DNA of 59,957 bases, taken from contig JAJYDE010000022.1 of the NCBI GenBank assembly GCA_021777755.1, positions 1-59,957 of the forward strand. Reading direction: 5' to 3'. Below are positions 23,926 to 33,603 of this stretch, in pieces. The notes under the pieces are model-generated. The model had not been told where the DNA came from and did not search any database. It worked only from the letters and a program-made list of their open reading frames with translations. Each line of letters starts with the position of its first letter. Positions within the stretch are counted from its first letter, which is position 1. Origin of the DNA: Deltaproteobacteria bacterium. GTDB taxonomy: Bacteria; Desulfobacterota; Syntrophobacteria; Syntrophobacterales; Syntrophobacteraceae. Position numbers and translations under genes: made by a program.

Positions 23926-25602
23926 TCACACCTTGAATTCGGACATTAGGCTTTGGATCTGAGCGGCCAGTGCGGAGAGTTGCTTGGCGCTCGACTGGAC
24001 CCGATCGCTTCCGCGCTGAATTTCATCGCTCGCACCGCTCACCAGAGCAATCTCACCCGCAATCTCCAGGGATCCTGTGGCCATCTGGGCCACCTGTTCG
24101 GTCGTGCTGTGCACCCGAGTGGAAGCCTCGGCAATATTGGACGCAACATCGCGGGTCACAACCGATTGTTCCTCTATGGCCGCGGCGGTGTTCGAGACGA
24201 GGTCCCGGACCTGTTTGATGACGTCTGTGATCTGGAGGATTTCCTTTACCGCCCCGCCGGTCGATGCCTGGATGGAGGCGATTTTCGCTTTGATATCCTC
24301 TGTGGCTTCGGCGGTTTTTTGCGATAGTTCCTTGATCTCGTTGGCCACAACCGCAAAGCCTTTTCCCGCGGCGCCCGCCCGGGCTGCTTCGATGGTGGCG
24401 TTAAGGGCCAGCAGGTTCGTCTGGGTCGAAATGCTTGTGATCGTATCGCTCACATTGCCGATTTCTTCAGCCTCCCGGCCCAGTTCTTTCATGATTGCCG
24501 CCAGTGCCTCGGTCTGCTTTGCCGCCTCCTCACTGACAGACCGGGCGTTTTCCGAGTTTGCCGCAATCTCTCCGATTGTCGCGCTCATCTCTTCTGTGGC
24601 CGAAGCCACCGAAGTTATGTTGGCGCTCATCTGCTCCATGCTCTCGGCGGACGAGGCCCCGCTCGCACTCGAGCGGTCGGCGGCCGCAGCCACCGTGGAC
24701 GCCTTCAGGGAGATGTCCTTGCCGCCGGAAGCCAACTGATCGGATATTGTCAAAAGAGCCGCCGATGAGGAGTTGAGATGTTGGGCGGCTGTTAATATTT
24801 CGCTTATCATTTTACGCAAGGATTCATTTACAAGGTTCATCCTGGCGCACATGTGTCCGATTTCAGACCGGCCCTTGACGTCGACGTGGACCGTGAGGTC
24901 GCCTTGTCGCATGCGAGCGCCGGCTTCGAGCAGTTTGCGAATGGGAAGATCGACTATCTTTCTCACCATGAAGTACATCGTGACCACAAAGATGAGCGCT
25001 CCGAAAACTCCGAAGGCAATGCTTCGGTTACGGGCCGAAGAGGCGGCTTCGACCTCGTCGGCTATGGATTGGCGAACCAGAACGCCCCCGAGAACTTTCC
25101 TGGAGTTTGCGTGGCAGTGGATGCACTCGGGAGCGTTTAAAATGGGTCTGAAGATGGTGAGCGCGGGTTTTCCGTTGAAGCTGTCTTCGACTTGATCACT
25201 GGTTGCCTTGCCCCTGTTCAGTGCGGCTCGTATCCGCTCAGCCGCGGTTTTGTTTGCAATGAGACTTTCCGCTTTTTTGCCAATGGCCCCCGGACTGCCT
25301 GCGAAGGTAATGAGGCCGTTAAAATCGAAAATCGCCACCTCCAGCCCTTTTGTATTCCTCTGCAACCTTCGAAGCTGGTTTTCGACGCTTTTGCTGTCGC
25401 CCCTGGCAAGGTCTTCGAACATCCCGCCCTCGATCGTTCGGATAAGCCTTTGTCCATCCTTTCGGAGCTGAAGTCCGGCAAGGTCCCTTTGCGCCCGAAT
25501 GCCTCCCCATATGATGAACCCGAGGATGCAGAGGACAAGCCCCAGAAGCGGCAGGGCCAACTTCACCCACAGTCGCTCATTTAGCAGGGCGAATAGTTTC
25601 AT
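23926..25602 (-). CDS. methyl-accepting chemotaxis protein with a heme c motif in its sensor domain
   Basis: 558 residues from the ATG at 25602 (GGAG upstream). It has a first transmembrane helix (residues 14-34), an extracytoplasmic sensor domain, and at residues 160-164 the sequence CIHCH, a CxxCH heme c attachment site, in the context RPILNAPECIHCHANSRK. A second transmembrane helix (about 194-214), a HAMP domain and the methyl-accepting domain follow; the tip reads NATIEAARAGAAGKGFAVVANE. Heme-bearing chemoreceptors sense redox state or oxygen in delta-type anaerobes. A tetraheme cytochrome gene ends 31 bases upstream, so the two are probably one operon and may exchange electrons (inference). 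Confidence 0.95.
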   Translation of the reverse strand: MKLFALLNERLWVKLALPLLGLVLCILGFIIWGGIRAQRDLAGLQLRKDGQRLIRTIEGGMFEDLARGDSKSVENQLRRLQRNTKGLEVAIFDFNGLITFAGSPGAIGKKAESLIANKTAAERIRAALNRGKATSDQVEDSFNGKPALTIFRPILNAPECIHCHANSRKVLGGVLVRQSIADEVEAASSARNRSIAFGVFGALIFVVTMYFMVRKIVDLPIRKLLEAGARMRQGDLTVHVDVKGRSEIGHMCARMNLVNESLRKMISEILTAAQHLNSSSAALLTISDQLASGGKDISLKASTVAAAADRSSASGASSAESMEQMSANITSVASATEEMSATIGEIAANSENARSVSEEAAKQTEALAAIMKELGREAEEIGNVSDTITSISTQTNLLALNATIEAARAGAAGKGFAVVANEIKELSQKTAEATEDIKAKIASIQASTGGAVKEILQITDVIKQVRDLVSNTAAAIEEQSVVTRDVASNIAEASTRVHSTTEQVAQMATGSLEIAGEIALVSGASDEIQRGSDRVQSSAKQLSALAAQIQSLMSEFKV

Positions 25603-25633
25603 AAAAGAGGCTCCCTTCAATCAACAGTCGATT

Positions 25634-26095
25634 TTAGTGGACACCGCCGTAAACCAGGGGCTTTACGCCGAAGGATTGAATTGTCCGATCGCTGTGACAC
25701 TGTTTGCAATCGGCGGCGGTGAGTTTGCCCTTGATGTCCTTCTTGTCCCCTGTCTGGTAGTGGAGGCTTCCCGGACCGTGGCATGTTTCACAGCCGGCCT
25801 CCTTTAGCCGCGGGGTTTGCCGCAAGGAACGGAACCCTCCCGGTTGCCCGTAACCGGTCGTGTGGCATTTGTAGCATCCCTGCAATTCCGATTCGGTCAG
25901 CCCTTTTTTCATCAATGCCACACTTTCGTAGGATTTTGCCTGCTTCGAATATTTCATGAACCTTTCATACTCTTGCGCATGGCATGTCTTGCATGCCTCG
26001 GAGCCCACGTAGGTTTTTTTATCTCCGGCTCCCGCCGCGCCGGAACAAGTACAGCAGATTCCGATAAAAAGCATGATTGCCGATGCGTATCGCAT
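25634..26095 (-). CDS. periplasmic tetraheme cytochrome c
   Basis: 153 residues with a signal peptide (AIMLFIGICCTCSGAAGA) and four CxxCH sites: CKTCH, CYKCH, CETCH and CKQCH. The spacing and the YVGSEACKTCHAQEY start resemble cytochrome c554-type multiheme proteins. It is exported to the periplasm, where hemes are attached. Being just upstream of a heme-type chemoreceptor on the same strand, it may report electron flow to that receptor, or carry electrons in respiration. No terminator separates the two genes. Confidence 0.93.
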   Translation of the reverse strand: MRYASAIMLFIGICCTCSGAAGAGDKKTYVGSEACKTCHAQEYERFMKYSKQAKSYESVALMKKGLTESELQGCYKCHTTGYGQPGGFRSLRQTPRLKEAGCETCHGPGSLHYQTGDKKDIKGKLTAADCKQCHSDRTIQSFGVKPLVYGGVH

Positions 26096-26380
26096 GCCGA
26101 ATGTCCCTTCTGGCTGTTACTTTCGGTGAAGCACTTTTGGCCCTTGCTCCGGCGGCAGACGGCCGTCGGCGGACAGATGAAGCGGAAAAGCTAAAGCAAA
26201 GAAGTGGCCCCCGCCTGTCAGGCTTGGAATGCCAATCGGAAAAATGGATAAAAACCTTTAAAACAAAGAATTCCTTCAAGCCCCGAGCTTTGTTTTACGA
26301 TCCATTAATGTAAACCCCGGACTGCGACGGCCTCCTTGGGTTTAAGCGCGGGAAAGTTTTTGGCAACTGAAAGGAACACG

Positions 26381-28015
26381 ATGACCCAAACAGATTTTCA
26401 GCACCTAAGAGACGAGCTTCGCTATGACCTTGAAAAAAAAGACTGGAGAAAGGCACTAATCGTTCTTTCCCATCTGGAGCAAATCGAGGAGGGCCAGCGA
26501 AGGGTCGTGCTCCTGGAATTGAGCCGGGGAGACGCCGACTTCGTCCTGCCTCTGCTGGTCGCCTTCTCCGCCTGCTACCCCCGGATATATCAAGCGCAAC
26601 CGATGCTTCGGGGGTTGCTCATCTCAAAGGCGATCGATTATCCCGACCTTTTGCTCAAAACTCTTTGCGACCTCGAGACTCAAAACAAGAAGTTGTGCGT
26701 GGAGATAACGGGTGAAATGCGCCTGGAAAAGGCCGTGCCGCATCTGATCGAAATGCTGCTTTCGGCCGGGGACCCCGAACTCATAAAGTCGATCATCGAT
26801 ACTCTGGGGCTCATCGGACTCTCGGACGCCGTGAGCGTTATAAGCGATTTTCTCTATGTGGATAACAGGGAGTTGGTGGGGTGCGCGGTTCGGGCGCTCG
26901 GGAAAATCGCCGCCCCCTCGGCCATGTTTCGACTGGCCGAACGGGTGGGAGGCGATCACGACCTGGACAAGGTGATCCTCGAGGTCTTCTCCGAGGTCCA
27001 GGACAACACGGCGCTCAAAAAACTCAGTGAGACGATCGGTTCCCACCATGCTCACATACGCAGCTTGGCCAAAAAGCTCTTGGTTCGCATCGGAGAAAAG
27101 TCCGTCCCCTATGTTCTGGAAAATCTGCGATCCGATGATGTCGACCTGCAGATCAATTCCCTGAATGTGTTGGGAGATATCGGCGATGTGAGCGCGGCAG
27201 CCCCGATTCGCAAACTGCTCGGCTCCGGGGTCAAAAACGCCAACGTGCGCTTTGCGGCCTATGAAGCGCTCTCCTTTATGCCCGCGGTCCAGGGGGCCTA
27301 TGTGCTTGCCGGTGGACTGACAGATCCGGTTGAGCATGTGCGGATCGCCGCGGCCCGGGCCGTTGACCGTAATTACAACGATCTGCTGAGTATGGGGCTG
27401 CGCAATATGGTTCGGTTCAAAAACGAGGATTGCGACCGCATGGTGAATACGATCATCCATGCTCAGGCCGATAAGATCTTCCTTGATCTGCTGGACGAAG
27501 TGGTTTTTCAGCAAACCGCGGTCGAAGTGATTCGAAAGGTTCACGCCGATCTAAGGGATCATTACGCGGCTCTTCTGCTCTCCAGGGGATACAAGGAAAT
27601 AGCCGAAAAAATCCTGCCTGAAAAAGCCTCCGAGGCAAGGAAAACCAGGGCCTGCGCCGTGGACGATTCCCGTATGATTCTGAGCTTCTATAAAAACACT
27701 CTTCACGAACTTGGAGTCGAGTCCGTGCTGTTCGAGTTTCCCGCGGGCGCAATCGAGTGGCTCGAAAAGGAAAAGCCCGATATCGTCTTTACCGACCTTA
27801 ACATGCCAGAGATAACCGGGATCGAGTTGACCCGAAGAGTTCGCCAAATATATTCGGCTCAAGAACTGCCTATCATCATGGTGACCACCCAAAGCGATGT
27901 TCAGGACCATGAAGCGGCAAGGAGGGCCGGGGTCAGCAGCATCCTCTTTAAACCCTTCGACAAGGCGGCTTTGAAACATTGCCTGGACGAGTATTGCCCC
28001 GCCGAAACTTCATAG
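26381..28015 (+). CDS. HEAT-repeat protein with C-terminal receiver domain
   Basis: 544 residues from ATG 26381, behind AAAGGAA. The first 400 residues are alpha-helical HEAT-like repeats (AVPHLIEMLLSAGDPELI, AVSVISDFLYVDNREL, SVPYVLENLRSDDVDLQ and others). The last 125 form a CheY-type receiver with all phosphorylation residues: VDDSR acid pair, TDLNMPE (the phospho-acceptor Asp), the VTTQS switch region and FKPF lysine. There is no DNA-binding or enzyme output domain, so phosphorylation probably changes protein binding by the HEAT scaffold. It diverges from the cytochrome/chemoreceptor operon across 285 bases; a shared pathway is inference. Confidence 0.9.
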   Translation: MTQTDFQHLRDELRYDLEKKDWRKALIVLSHLEQIEEGQRRVVLLELSRGDADFVLPLLVAFSACYPRIYQAQPMLRGLLISKAIDYPDLLLKTLCDLETQNKKLCVEITGEMRLEKAVPHLIEMLLSAGDPELIKSIIDTLGLIGLSDAVSVISDFLYVDNRELVGCAVRALGKIAAPSAMFRLAERVGGDHDLDKVILEVFSEVQDNTALKKLSETIGSHHAHIRSLAKKLLVRIGEKSVPYVLENLRSDDVDLQINSLNVLGDIGDVSAAAPIRKLLGSGVKNANVRFAAYEALSFMPAVQGAYVLAGGLTDPVEHVRIAAARAVDRNYNDLLSMGLRNMVRFKNEDCDRMVNTIIHAQADKIFLDLLDEVVFQQTAVEVIRKVHADLRDHYAALLLSRGYKEIAEKILPEKASEARKTRACAVDDSRMILSFYKNTLHELGVESVLFEFPAGAIEWLEKEKPDIVFTDLNMPEITGIELTRRVRQIYSAQELPIIMVTTQSDVQDHEAARRAGVSSILFKPFDKAALKHCLDEYCPAETS

Positions 28016-28178
28016 CGGTTCGACTTTGTCCACTGCCCGGAACACGCCGATCCCGTACCGTGTCGGCACATGAGCGGGGAGAAACGAAACACTGTCTAAA
28101 AAGGGCTGCGCGGTGTCCTCTTCGACATTATGTTTAGCTTACGAGTCGGTTTGATGTCATGGCGGAGTTTATCGGGCG

Positions 28179-28784
28179 ATGGAAGACTTCGATACTCAAA
28201 GCGCGCGGGAAAGCGGGGCATCCCGAGGATTTGCGATAGCCACGTTCGCCGGGGGGTGCTTTTGGTGCGCGCAGGCGGATTTTTGCAAAGTCGAGGGCGT
28301 GTTGAAAGTCACATCGGGTTATACGGGAGGCGACACCGAAAACCCGAGTTACGAAGAAGTCTGCTCCGGCAGAACCGGGCATGTTGAAGCGGTTCAGCTG
28401 GTCTTCGACCCGCGCCGGGTAAAATATGAGCGGTTGCTCGAATATTTTTGGGAACATGTGGACCCCACAGATCCCGGAGGGCAGTTCGTCGACCGCGGAC
28501 CTCAGTACCGCAGCGCAATCTTCTATCACAACGAGGAGCAGCGGGAGGCCGCCGAGGCCTCCAAACGAATGCTGATAGATTCGGGCAGGCTCAAAAAACC
28601 CGTCGTCACCCGGATTCTGCCGTTTTCGAAATTCTACGAGGCGGAAGGCTATCACCAGGACTATAATGAAAAGAACCCGACTCATTACAACCATTACCGG
28701 TTTTTTTCCGGCAGGGATCAGTTTTTGGCAAAACTTTGGGGGAAGGTTGATGAAGTGGATGGAGGAGGAAAGGCCAAAGAGTAG
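28179..28784 (+). CDS. msrA: peptide-methionine (S)-S-oxide reductase MsrA
   Basis: 201 residues with the MsrA active-site motif GGCFWC (about residues 25-30), followed by VTSGYTGGDTENPSYEEVC. It repairs S-methionine sulfoxide in proteins with thioredoxin as reductant. The YHQDY motif near residue 160 is also present. It ends 15 bases from the convergent rsmG gene; a CCCCCGGGGG palindrome with a T run (28788-28807) there may act as a terminator. Confidence 0.95.
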   Translation: MEDFDTQSARESGASRGFAIATFAGGCFWCAQADFCKVEGVLKVTSGYTGGDTENPSYEEVCSGRTGHVEAVQLVFDPRRVKYERLLEYFWEHVDPTDPGGQFVDRGPQYRSAIFYHNEEQREAAEASKRMLIDSGRLKKPVVTRILPFSKFYEAEGYHQDYNEKNPTHYNHYRFFSGRDQFLAKLWGKVDEVDGGGKAKE

Positions 28785-28799
28785 AAGCCCCCGGGGGAC

Positions 28800-29489
28800 T
28801 CATTTTTTCCGCCACAAGCGCACGACTCTTCGTCGTGTCATGCCAGGGAGCGAATAATCGAAATCGCCACAAAATTCAACGTCCTGTCGCTCCTCCACCT
28901 TTTGGGCGCCGACGCGGGTGTTCCCGCCATCCGGGCCGAGGACCTCCCAGCGGGCGAAAAAGCCGCCGGGCGTAAGCAGGGAGGAAGCAAGGCGGCTGAT
29001 GTGTTCAGGTTCGGGTCTTAGCGCCCGCATGACAATCAGTTCAAATTTGCCCCTTCTGCCCTTATCTTGCCTGAAGTCCTGCCAACTGCCATGCAGGGGC
29101 AATATTCCCGTCAATTCGAGCGAGGCGGCGGCCGAGGTGAGAAAACTTGCCTTTTTTCGGCTCGATTCCAGAAGAATCATCTGAAGACCGGGATTGAGGA
29201 TCTTTAAGGGAATGCCCGGAAAGCCCGCGCCGGCCCCGACGTCCAGGGCGTGGCCCGATGAAGGAAGATACCGGGCCGGGGCGATGGAATCGAGCAGGTG
29301 TTTGACGATCACTTCCTCGGGCCTCGTTATCCTGGTGAGATTTAAACGCGAGTTCCATTCCAGCATGATCCGCACATGACGGCTGAGAAGCAGGGCCTGA
29401 CCCGGGGTCAGGGTGATGTGCGCCTCGGCGGCGTAACGGAGGATAAGATCTGCGAAGTCGCTTTCGGATATGTTGTCTTGCAGTTCCAT
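28800..29489 (-). CDS. rsmG: 16S rRNA (guanine-527-N7) methyltransferase
   Basis: From ATG 29489 the product is 229 residues, near the RsmG norm. The SAM-binding motif is DVGAGAGFPGIPLKI, followed by LLESSRKKASFL; the N-terminal WNSRLNLTRI and HLLDSI are typical. RsmG methylates N7 of G527 in 16S rRNA and its loss gives low-level streptomycin resistance. It is the last gene of the rpmH-mnmE operon, 19 bases after mnmE. The open frame extends further up, but that part overlaps mnmE and is not conserved. Confidence 0.95.
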   Translation of the reverse strand: MELQDNISESDFADLILRYAAEAHITLTPGQALLLSRHVRIMLEWNSRLNLTRITRPEEVIVKHLLDSIAPARYLPSSGHALDVGAGAGFPGIPLKILNPGLQMILLESSRKKASFLTSAAASLELTGILPLHGSWQDFRQDKGRRGKFELIVMRALRPEPEHISRLASSLLTPGGFFARWEVLGPDGGNTRVGAQKVEERQDVEFCGDFDYSLPGMTRRRVVRLWRKK

Positions 29490-29508
29490 AGAGTGTAGGT
29501 TCCGTGTG

Positions 29509-30918
29509 TTATTTGCCGACGCAAAACCGCAGAAAAATCCTGTCGAGAAGATCCACGTCGTGGGATCGACCGAGGATGGTCTCGAGTTGTTTGCGCGCGA
29601 GTTCGATTTCGAAGCTGATGAGTTCGCCGAAAGCCTTTTCGCCAAGCAGTCGCCCGGCCTTTAGAAGTGAGTCCAAGGCTTTTTCCAGGCATTCCTTTTG
29701 TCTCAGGTTCGGCACGATCTGCGAACGGCAATTGTGGACCGGCCTGTTTATGAAGGTTTCGGCCAAATGGGCTTTGAGCCGTTGGACCTCGCGCGGGTTA
29801 TGAACCGACATGGCGATGGCGGGACTCAGTCCGGGGAAACGGTTCTCAAGGCTTTCGGCGGGGAAGGCGGCCGGAAGATCGCTCTTGTTTAGAACCACGA
29901 CGCAGGGCGTATCACCAAGGGCTTCGAAGACCCCCTGGTCCTCCTCGCAAAGAGGCCTGCTTCGATCGAGCATCCAAAGGGCCGCATCGGCATGCGAAAG
30001 GGATCGTATGGTCATTTCAATGCCCAGGGATTCGATTTCATCGGGTTTTGCGCGAATACCGGCGGTATCGAGGAGCCGAACCTGAACGCCGCCCAGAAGA
30101 AACATATCCTCGATGACGTCTCTGGTCGTCCCCGGCGCCGCGGAGACAATGGCGCGGTCTTTTCCAAGGAGCGAGTTAAGCATCGATGATTTGCCCACAT
30201 TGGGCTTTCCAACCAGAACAAAAGTAAGGCCTTCGCGCAGCACGCGCCCTTGCTCGAACCTTTCGAGGGCGCTTCGAATCGGTTCCGCGACCTCCTCGAA
30301 AACCTTGCGGCATAGCGACTCGTAGAGCAATTGTTCCTGTTCGGCTTCCTCCGCAAGGTCGTCGGAAAAGTCGATAAGGGCTTCAAGGCCGGCTTGTGCT
30401 TCGGAAAGGATTTCGAGCCAGGATTCGACGAGTTGCCTGAAATCTCCGCGCAAGTGACGATTTGCGAGCATCAGGCCCTGATCGGAACGCGAGCGGATCG
30501 TCTCAATGACTGCTTCAGCCTGTGAGAGGTCGATGCGTCCGTTCAAAAAAGCGCGGCGTGTAAATTCGCCGGGGCGGGCAAGCCGCACCCCGGCGCCCAG
30601 AAGAAGACCAAGAATGCGATCGAGCACCGCATATCCGCTGTGGCAGTTGATTTCAACCACGTCTTCGCGGGTGTAGGTGCGCGGAGCGGCCATGAAGCAG
30701 GTAAGAACCTGATCAACTTCTTCACCCGAAACAGGATCGACGATCCAACCGTAGCGAAGCATGTGGGATCTCGGCCCGGAATCGCGGTCTTTCGGCCTGA
30801 AAATTTTTCGGGCAGTCTCGATAGCCTCCGGCCCGCTCAATCTGATGAGACCGATACCGGCCTCACCAACGGGGGTGGCTATGGCGCAAATGGTGTCTCG
30901 TAATGGTTCGAAATCCAT
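29509..30918 (-). CDS. mnmE: tRNA modification GTPase MnmE
   Basis: 469 residues with full MnmE architecture: the N-terminal formyl-THF-binding domain (TICAIATPVGEAGIGLIRLS), the helical domain, the inserted G domain with P-loop GKPNVGKSSMLNSLLG, switch DTAGIR, and NKSD, and the C-terminal FCVGK, whose Cys is conserved. With MnmG it modifies the wobble uridine of certain tRNAs. It follows jag after 23 bases and precedes rsmG. Confidence 0.97.
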   Translation of the reverse strand: MDFEPLRDTICAIATPVGEAGIGLIRLSGPEAIETARKIFRPKDRDSGPRSHMLRYGWIVDPVSGEEVDQVLTCFMAAPRTYTREDVVEINCHSGYAVLDRILGLLLGAGVRLARPGEFTRRAFLNGRIDLSQAEAVIETIRSRSDQGLMLANRHLRGDFRQLVESWLEILSEAQAGLEALIDFSDDLAEEAEQEQLLYESLCRKVFEEVAEPIRSALERFEQGRVLREGLTFVLVGKPNVGKSSMLNSLLGKDRAIVSAAPGTTRDVIEDMFLLGGVQVRLLDTAGIRAKPDEIESLGIEMTIRSLSHADAALWMLDRSRPLCEEDQGVFEALGDTPCVVVLNKSDLPAAFPAESLENRFPGLSPAIAMSVHNPREVQRLKAHLAETFINRPVHNCRSQIVPNLRQKECLEKALDSLLKAGRLLGEKAFGELISFEIELARKQLETILGRSHDVDLLDRIFLRFCVGK

Positions 30919-30941
30919 GACATCGGGCCGGGAATGTGTGG

Positions 30942-31613
30942 TTATTCCGCGCTCTCCGGGGCTTTATCGGCCTCCTTGGCCTTTTTCACCGGATAGATGA
31001 TAACGCGCCGAAGATTTCCCTCGCCCTTGGATTTGGTGCGGACCTCGTGGTCTTCTTTGAGCGCGAGGTGCACCACCCGGCGATCCTGCGCGCTCATCGG
31101 CCCGGTTGTAAGAGACCTGTGGGTCTTCTTGACCTTCTCGCTGAGTTGTCGGGCAAGTTCGTAGAGGCTTTCCTCGCGTTTCGAGCGATAGTTTTCCGTA
31201 TCCACAACGAGGGAAACATTTTCCCCGGTCTGTCTGCTAACGATTTTGGACACGAGAAACTGAAGCGCGTTAAGCGTCTTGCCCCGTTTGCCGATGAGCA
31301 GTCCCGAGCCGTTGCTGATAATGTTCAAATAGCAGTAGCCCTCTCTTGTTTCGGCTTCCACCACCATGGGCAAATCGACGTGTTTTAAAATCTCGTCGAG
31401 GACTTCCTTGGACTTTTCAGCCGCAAGCCCCGCGGCGGGAATTTTTGTCGTGACGCGAATCTTGGCCCTTCTGGCGCCGACAATGCCGAAGATTCCGGAG
31501 GAACCCTTCGAGACGACCTCGATTTCAAGCTTTTCGCGCGGAAGCTTGAGTTGCCTGGAGGCCAACTCGATAGCCTCTTCGACCGATTTTTCTTCGAATT
31601 CAAAAGTGGACAT
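30942..31613 (-). CDS. jag: Jag (KhpB) RNA-binding protein with Jag-N, KH and R3H domains
   Basis: 223 residues. The Jag N-terminal domain (EFEEKSVEEAIELASRQL) leads to a KH domain with the glycine loop GLLIGKRGKTLNALQFL, then an R3H domain with RVVHLALKEDHEVRT. It binds RNA; in other bacteria it affects division and cell-wall synthesis. It lies 56 bases after yidC in the conserved rpmH-mnmE operon. Confidence 0.95.
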   Translation of the reverse strand: MSTFEFEEKSVEEAIELASRQLKLPREKLEIEVVSKGSSGIFGIVGARRAKIRVTTKIPAAGLAAEKSKEVLDEILKHVDLPMVVEAETREGYCYLNIISNGSGLLIGKRGKTLNALQFLVSKIVSRQTGENVSLVVDTENYRSKREESLYELARQLSEKVKKTHRSLTTGPMSAQDRRVVHLALKEDHEVRTKSKGEGNLRRVIIYPVKKAKEADKAPESAE

Positions 31614-31669
31614 GCGCTCCTCCGTCGTTTACGGGAAGGTGGGGAATGGCTTGCGGAAGAGACTTCCGT

Positions 31670-33343
31670 CTACGCTGCGGCATGGCGGTTGATCCAATAC
31701 TGCTGCCCAATGGAGAGAAGATTGTTTACAAACCAGTAAAGCACGAGACCGGATGGAAAATTGATAAAGAAAAAAGTGAACATGACCGGCATCAGGAGCA
31801 TGATTTTTTCCTGCATGGGATCGCCTCCGGTAGGTGTCATTTTCTGCTGGAGAAACATCGTGATTCCCATGAGGATCGTAAGAACCGGCAGCCCGTTCAA
31901 ATTGCCGATAAACGTGCCAAGAAGCGGAATGCCGGTGAAATTGACAGAAAATCCCATGTGCAATCGGTCCGGAGCCGTAAGATCGTTGATCCAGAGGATG
32001 AAGGGCTTGTGGCGCAGTTGAACCGTCTGCTCGAGCATGCGGTAAAGGGCGAAAAAGACGGGGATTTGAAGCAGCATGGGAAGGCAGCCGCCTGCCGGGT
32101 TGACCTTGTAGGTCTTGTAGACCTGCATCATCTCCTGATTGAGCTTGTCGCGGTCGTTTTTGTATCTTTCGCGGATCTGCTGGATCTTGGGCTGGAGTTT
32201 TTTCATTTTCTGCATCGACGTATAGCTCTTATGCGTCAGGGGCCAGAAAACAATTTTAATCATCATGGTGAGTAAAATGATCGCCACTCCGTAATTTCCG
32301 GTATAGGCGAAGATCCAGGAAAGAACGACGAGGAGCGGTTTTGCAAGAAAGCTGAACCAGCCGTAATCGACCGAGGCGGCCAGATTGTGGCCGGCCAGTT
32401 TCAAGGCCGATATTTGCTTGGGACCGTTGTAGAGTTCCAGATTGTAGGTGCCGGCCTCATTGGGGGCTAGATGGAAATCGTTAGTGAGGTAGACCACCCG
32501 GGTGATTTCATCGGGGCTGTCGGGGTTGATCAGGCTGGGAATGAGCTGATAACCGCCCTGAGTTGCGGGGACGATGGCCTGGATGAAGTAGTTGTCCTGG
32601 AAGCCCAGCCAGTCGATGCGGGGGGGAATGGCGCCGGGTTTGTCAAAAGATTTCGGACTGACATCATGGTTGGAGCCGGCTACGCAGTAGGTCAGCCGTG
32701 AGGGATTGTATCTTTCCCCCGTGGTGTAAGGCTTGAAATAGAAACTGATACCGAGGCGGTCTGAAAAGACCTTCGGGGAAAGATTTCGGATCCGGACCTG
32801 CATGGTCATGGCGTAGGAACCGGGTTTTACGGTGAAAATCTTGGTGATGCGAAGCTTGCCCTGGATTTCACCCCTGAAGGAAATATTTTGAGAACCCTTT
32901 GCCTGTGAGACTTGCTCGTCGGCAGGGGCCGAACTCGTATAATCGAGCCCGCTCAGATCGAGATCCCTGTGGGTTACCAGTTGAACGTCCAGCGGCAGGT
33001 AGTTGGACTCGCGCACCAGTTGGATGGGAGGCGAATCGGGTTTTAGGCTCTGTTTGAACTTCAGAAGCTCGAAGGAACTCTCGCGCGCTCCCCGGGAAAT
33101 GATCTTCATTTTGTAGAGAAGATCTCCTATCGACCATGTCTTGAGAGTCGCCGGGTTGACTTCGGGGACCGAAGGGGGAGAAAGGGCGGCCCGTGGAGGC
33201 GCGGGCGAAGCGGGCGCGGCGGTCTTTCCGGTTGTTACCTGCTGTTGGGGAGGATGGATGAGCTCGGGTGGGGCAAAGTAATAGCGCCAGACGAAAAAAA
33301 GCGCCAAAGACAACACTATGGCCAGAAAAGATTTTGAATCCAT
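31670..33343 (-). CDS. yidC: membrane protein insertase YidC
   Basis: 557 residues. It has an N-terminal anchor (LAIVLSLALFFVWRYYF), a large periplasmic domain typical of Gram-negative YidC (about residues 60-340) and the conserved C-terminal insertase core, including NYGVAIILLTMMIKIVFWPL, NPAGGCLPMLLQIPVFFALY and FPSGLVLYWFVNNLLS. It inserts membrane proteins with or without SecYEG. It lies 14 bases after yidD. The window's ATP synthase operon lacks the c subunit that YidC classically inserts. Confidence 0.97.
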   Translation of the reverse strand: MDSKSFLAIVLSLALFFVWRYYFAPPELIHPPQQQVTTGKTAAPASPAPPRAALSPPSVPEVNPATLKTWSIGDLLYKMKIISRGARESSFELLKFKQSLKPDSPPIQLVRESNYLPLDVQLVTHRDLDLSGLDYTSSAPADEQVSQAKGSQNISFRGEIQGKLRITKIFTVKPGSYAMTMQVRIRNLSPKVFSDRLGISFYFKPYTTGERYNPSRLTYCVAGSNHDVSPKSFDKPGAIPPRIDWLGFQDNYFIQAIVPATQGGYQLIPSLINPDSPDEITRVVYLTNDFHLAPNEAGTYNLELYNGPKQISALKLAGHNLAASVDYGWFSFLAKPLLVVLSWIFAYTGNYGVAIILLTMMIKIVFWPLTHKSYTSMQKMKKLQPKIQQIRERYKNDRDKLNQEMMQVYKTYKVNPAGGCLPMLLQIPVFFALYRMLEQTVQLRHKPFILWINDLTAPDRLHMGFSVNFTGIPLLGTFIGNLNGLPVLTILMGITMFLQQKMTPTGGDPMQEKIMLLMPVMFTFFFINFPSGLVLYWFVNNLLSIGQQYWINRHAAA

Positions 33344-33357
33344 TCAATAAATCTCCA

Positions 33358-33603
33358 CTATCGCGATCTTTTCGCGCCCCGAAACGCATGTTCGGGAACA
33401 GGGTCGTAGCCGCCCGGGTGAAATGGGTGGCAGCGCAGAATTCGCCTCAGACCAAGGTAGATTCCTCGCGCGACGCCGTAATTTTCTATCGCGTCATGGG
33501 CATACTGGGAGCAACTCGGCGAAAATCGACAGGCCTTAGGAAACAGCGGCGAGATCAAAATTTGATATGCTCGAATCAGACCCAGAAAAAGCGACCGGAT
33601 CAT
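33358..33603 (-). CDS. yidD: membrane protein insertion efficiency factor YidD
   Basis: 81 residues with the YidD core: [23 protein letters not shown], then [24 protein letters not shown]. This small amphipathic protein assists YidC-dependent insertion. Its ATG overlaps the rnpA stop by one base (TGATG). Confidence 0.96.
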   Translation of the reverse strand: MIRSLFLGLIRAYQILISPLFPKACRFSPSCSQYAHDAIENYGVARGIYLGLRRILRCHPFHPGGYDPVPEHAFRGAKRSR

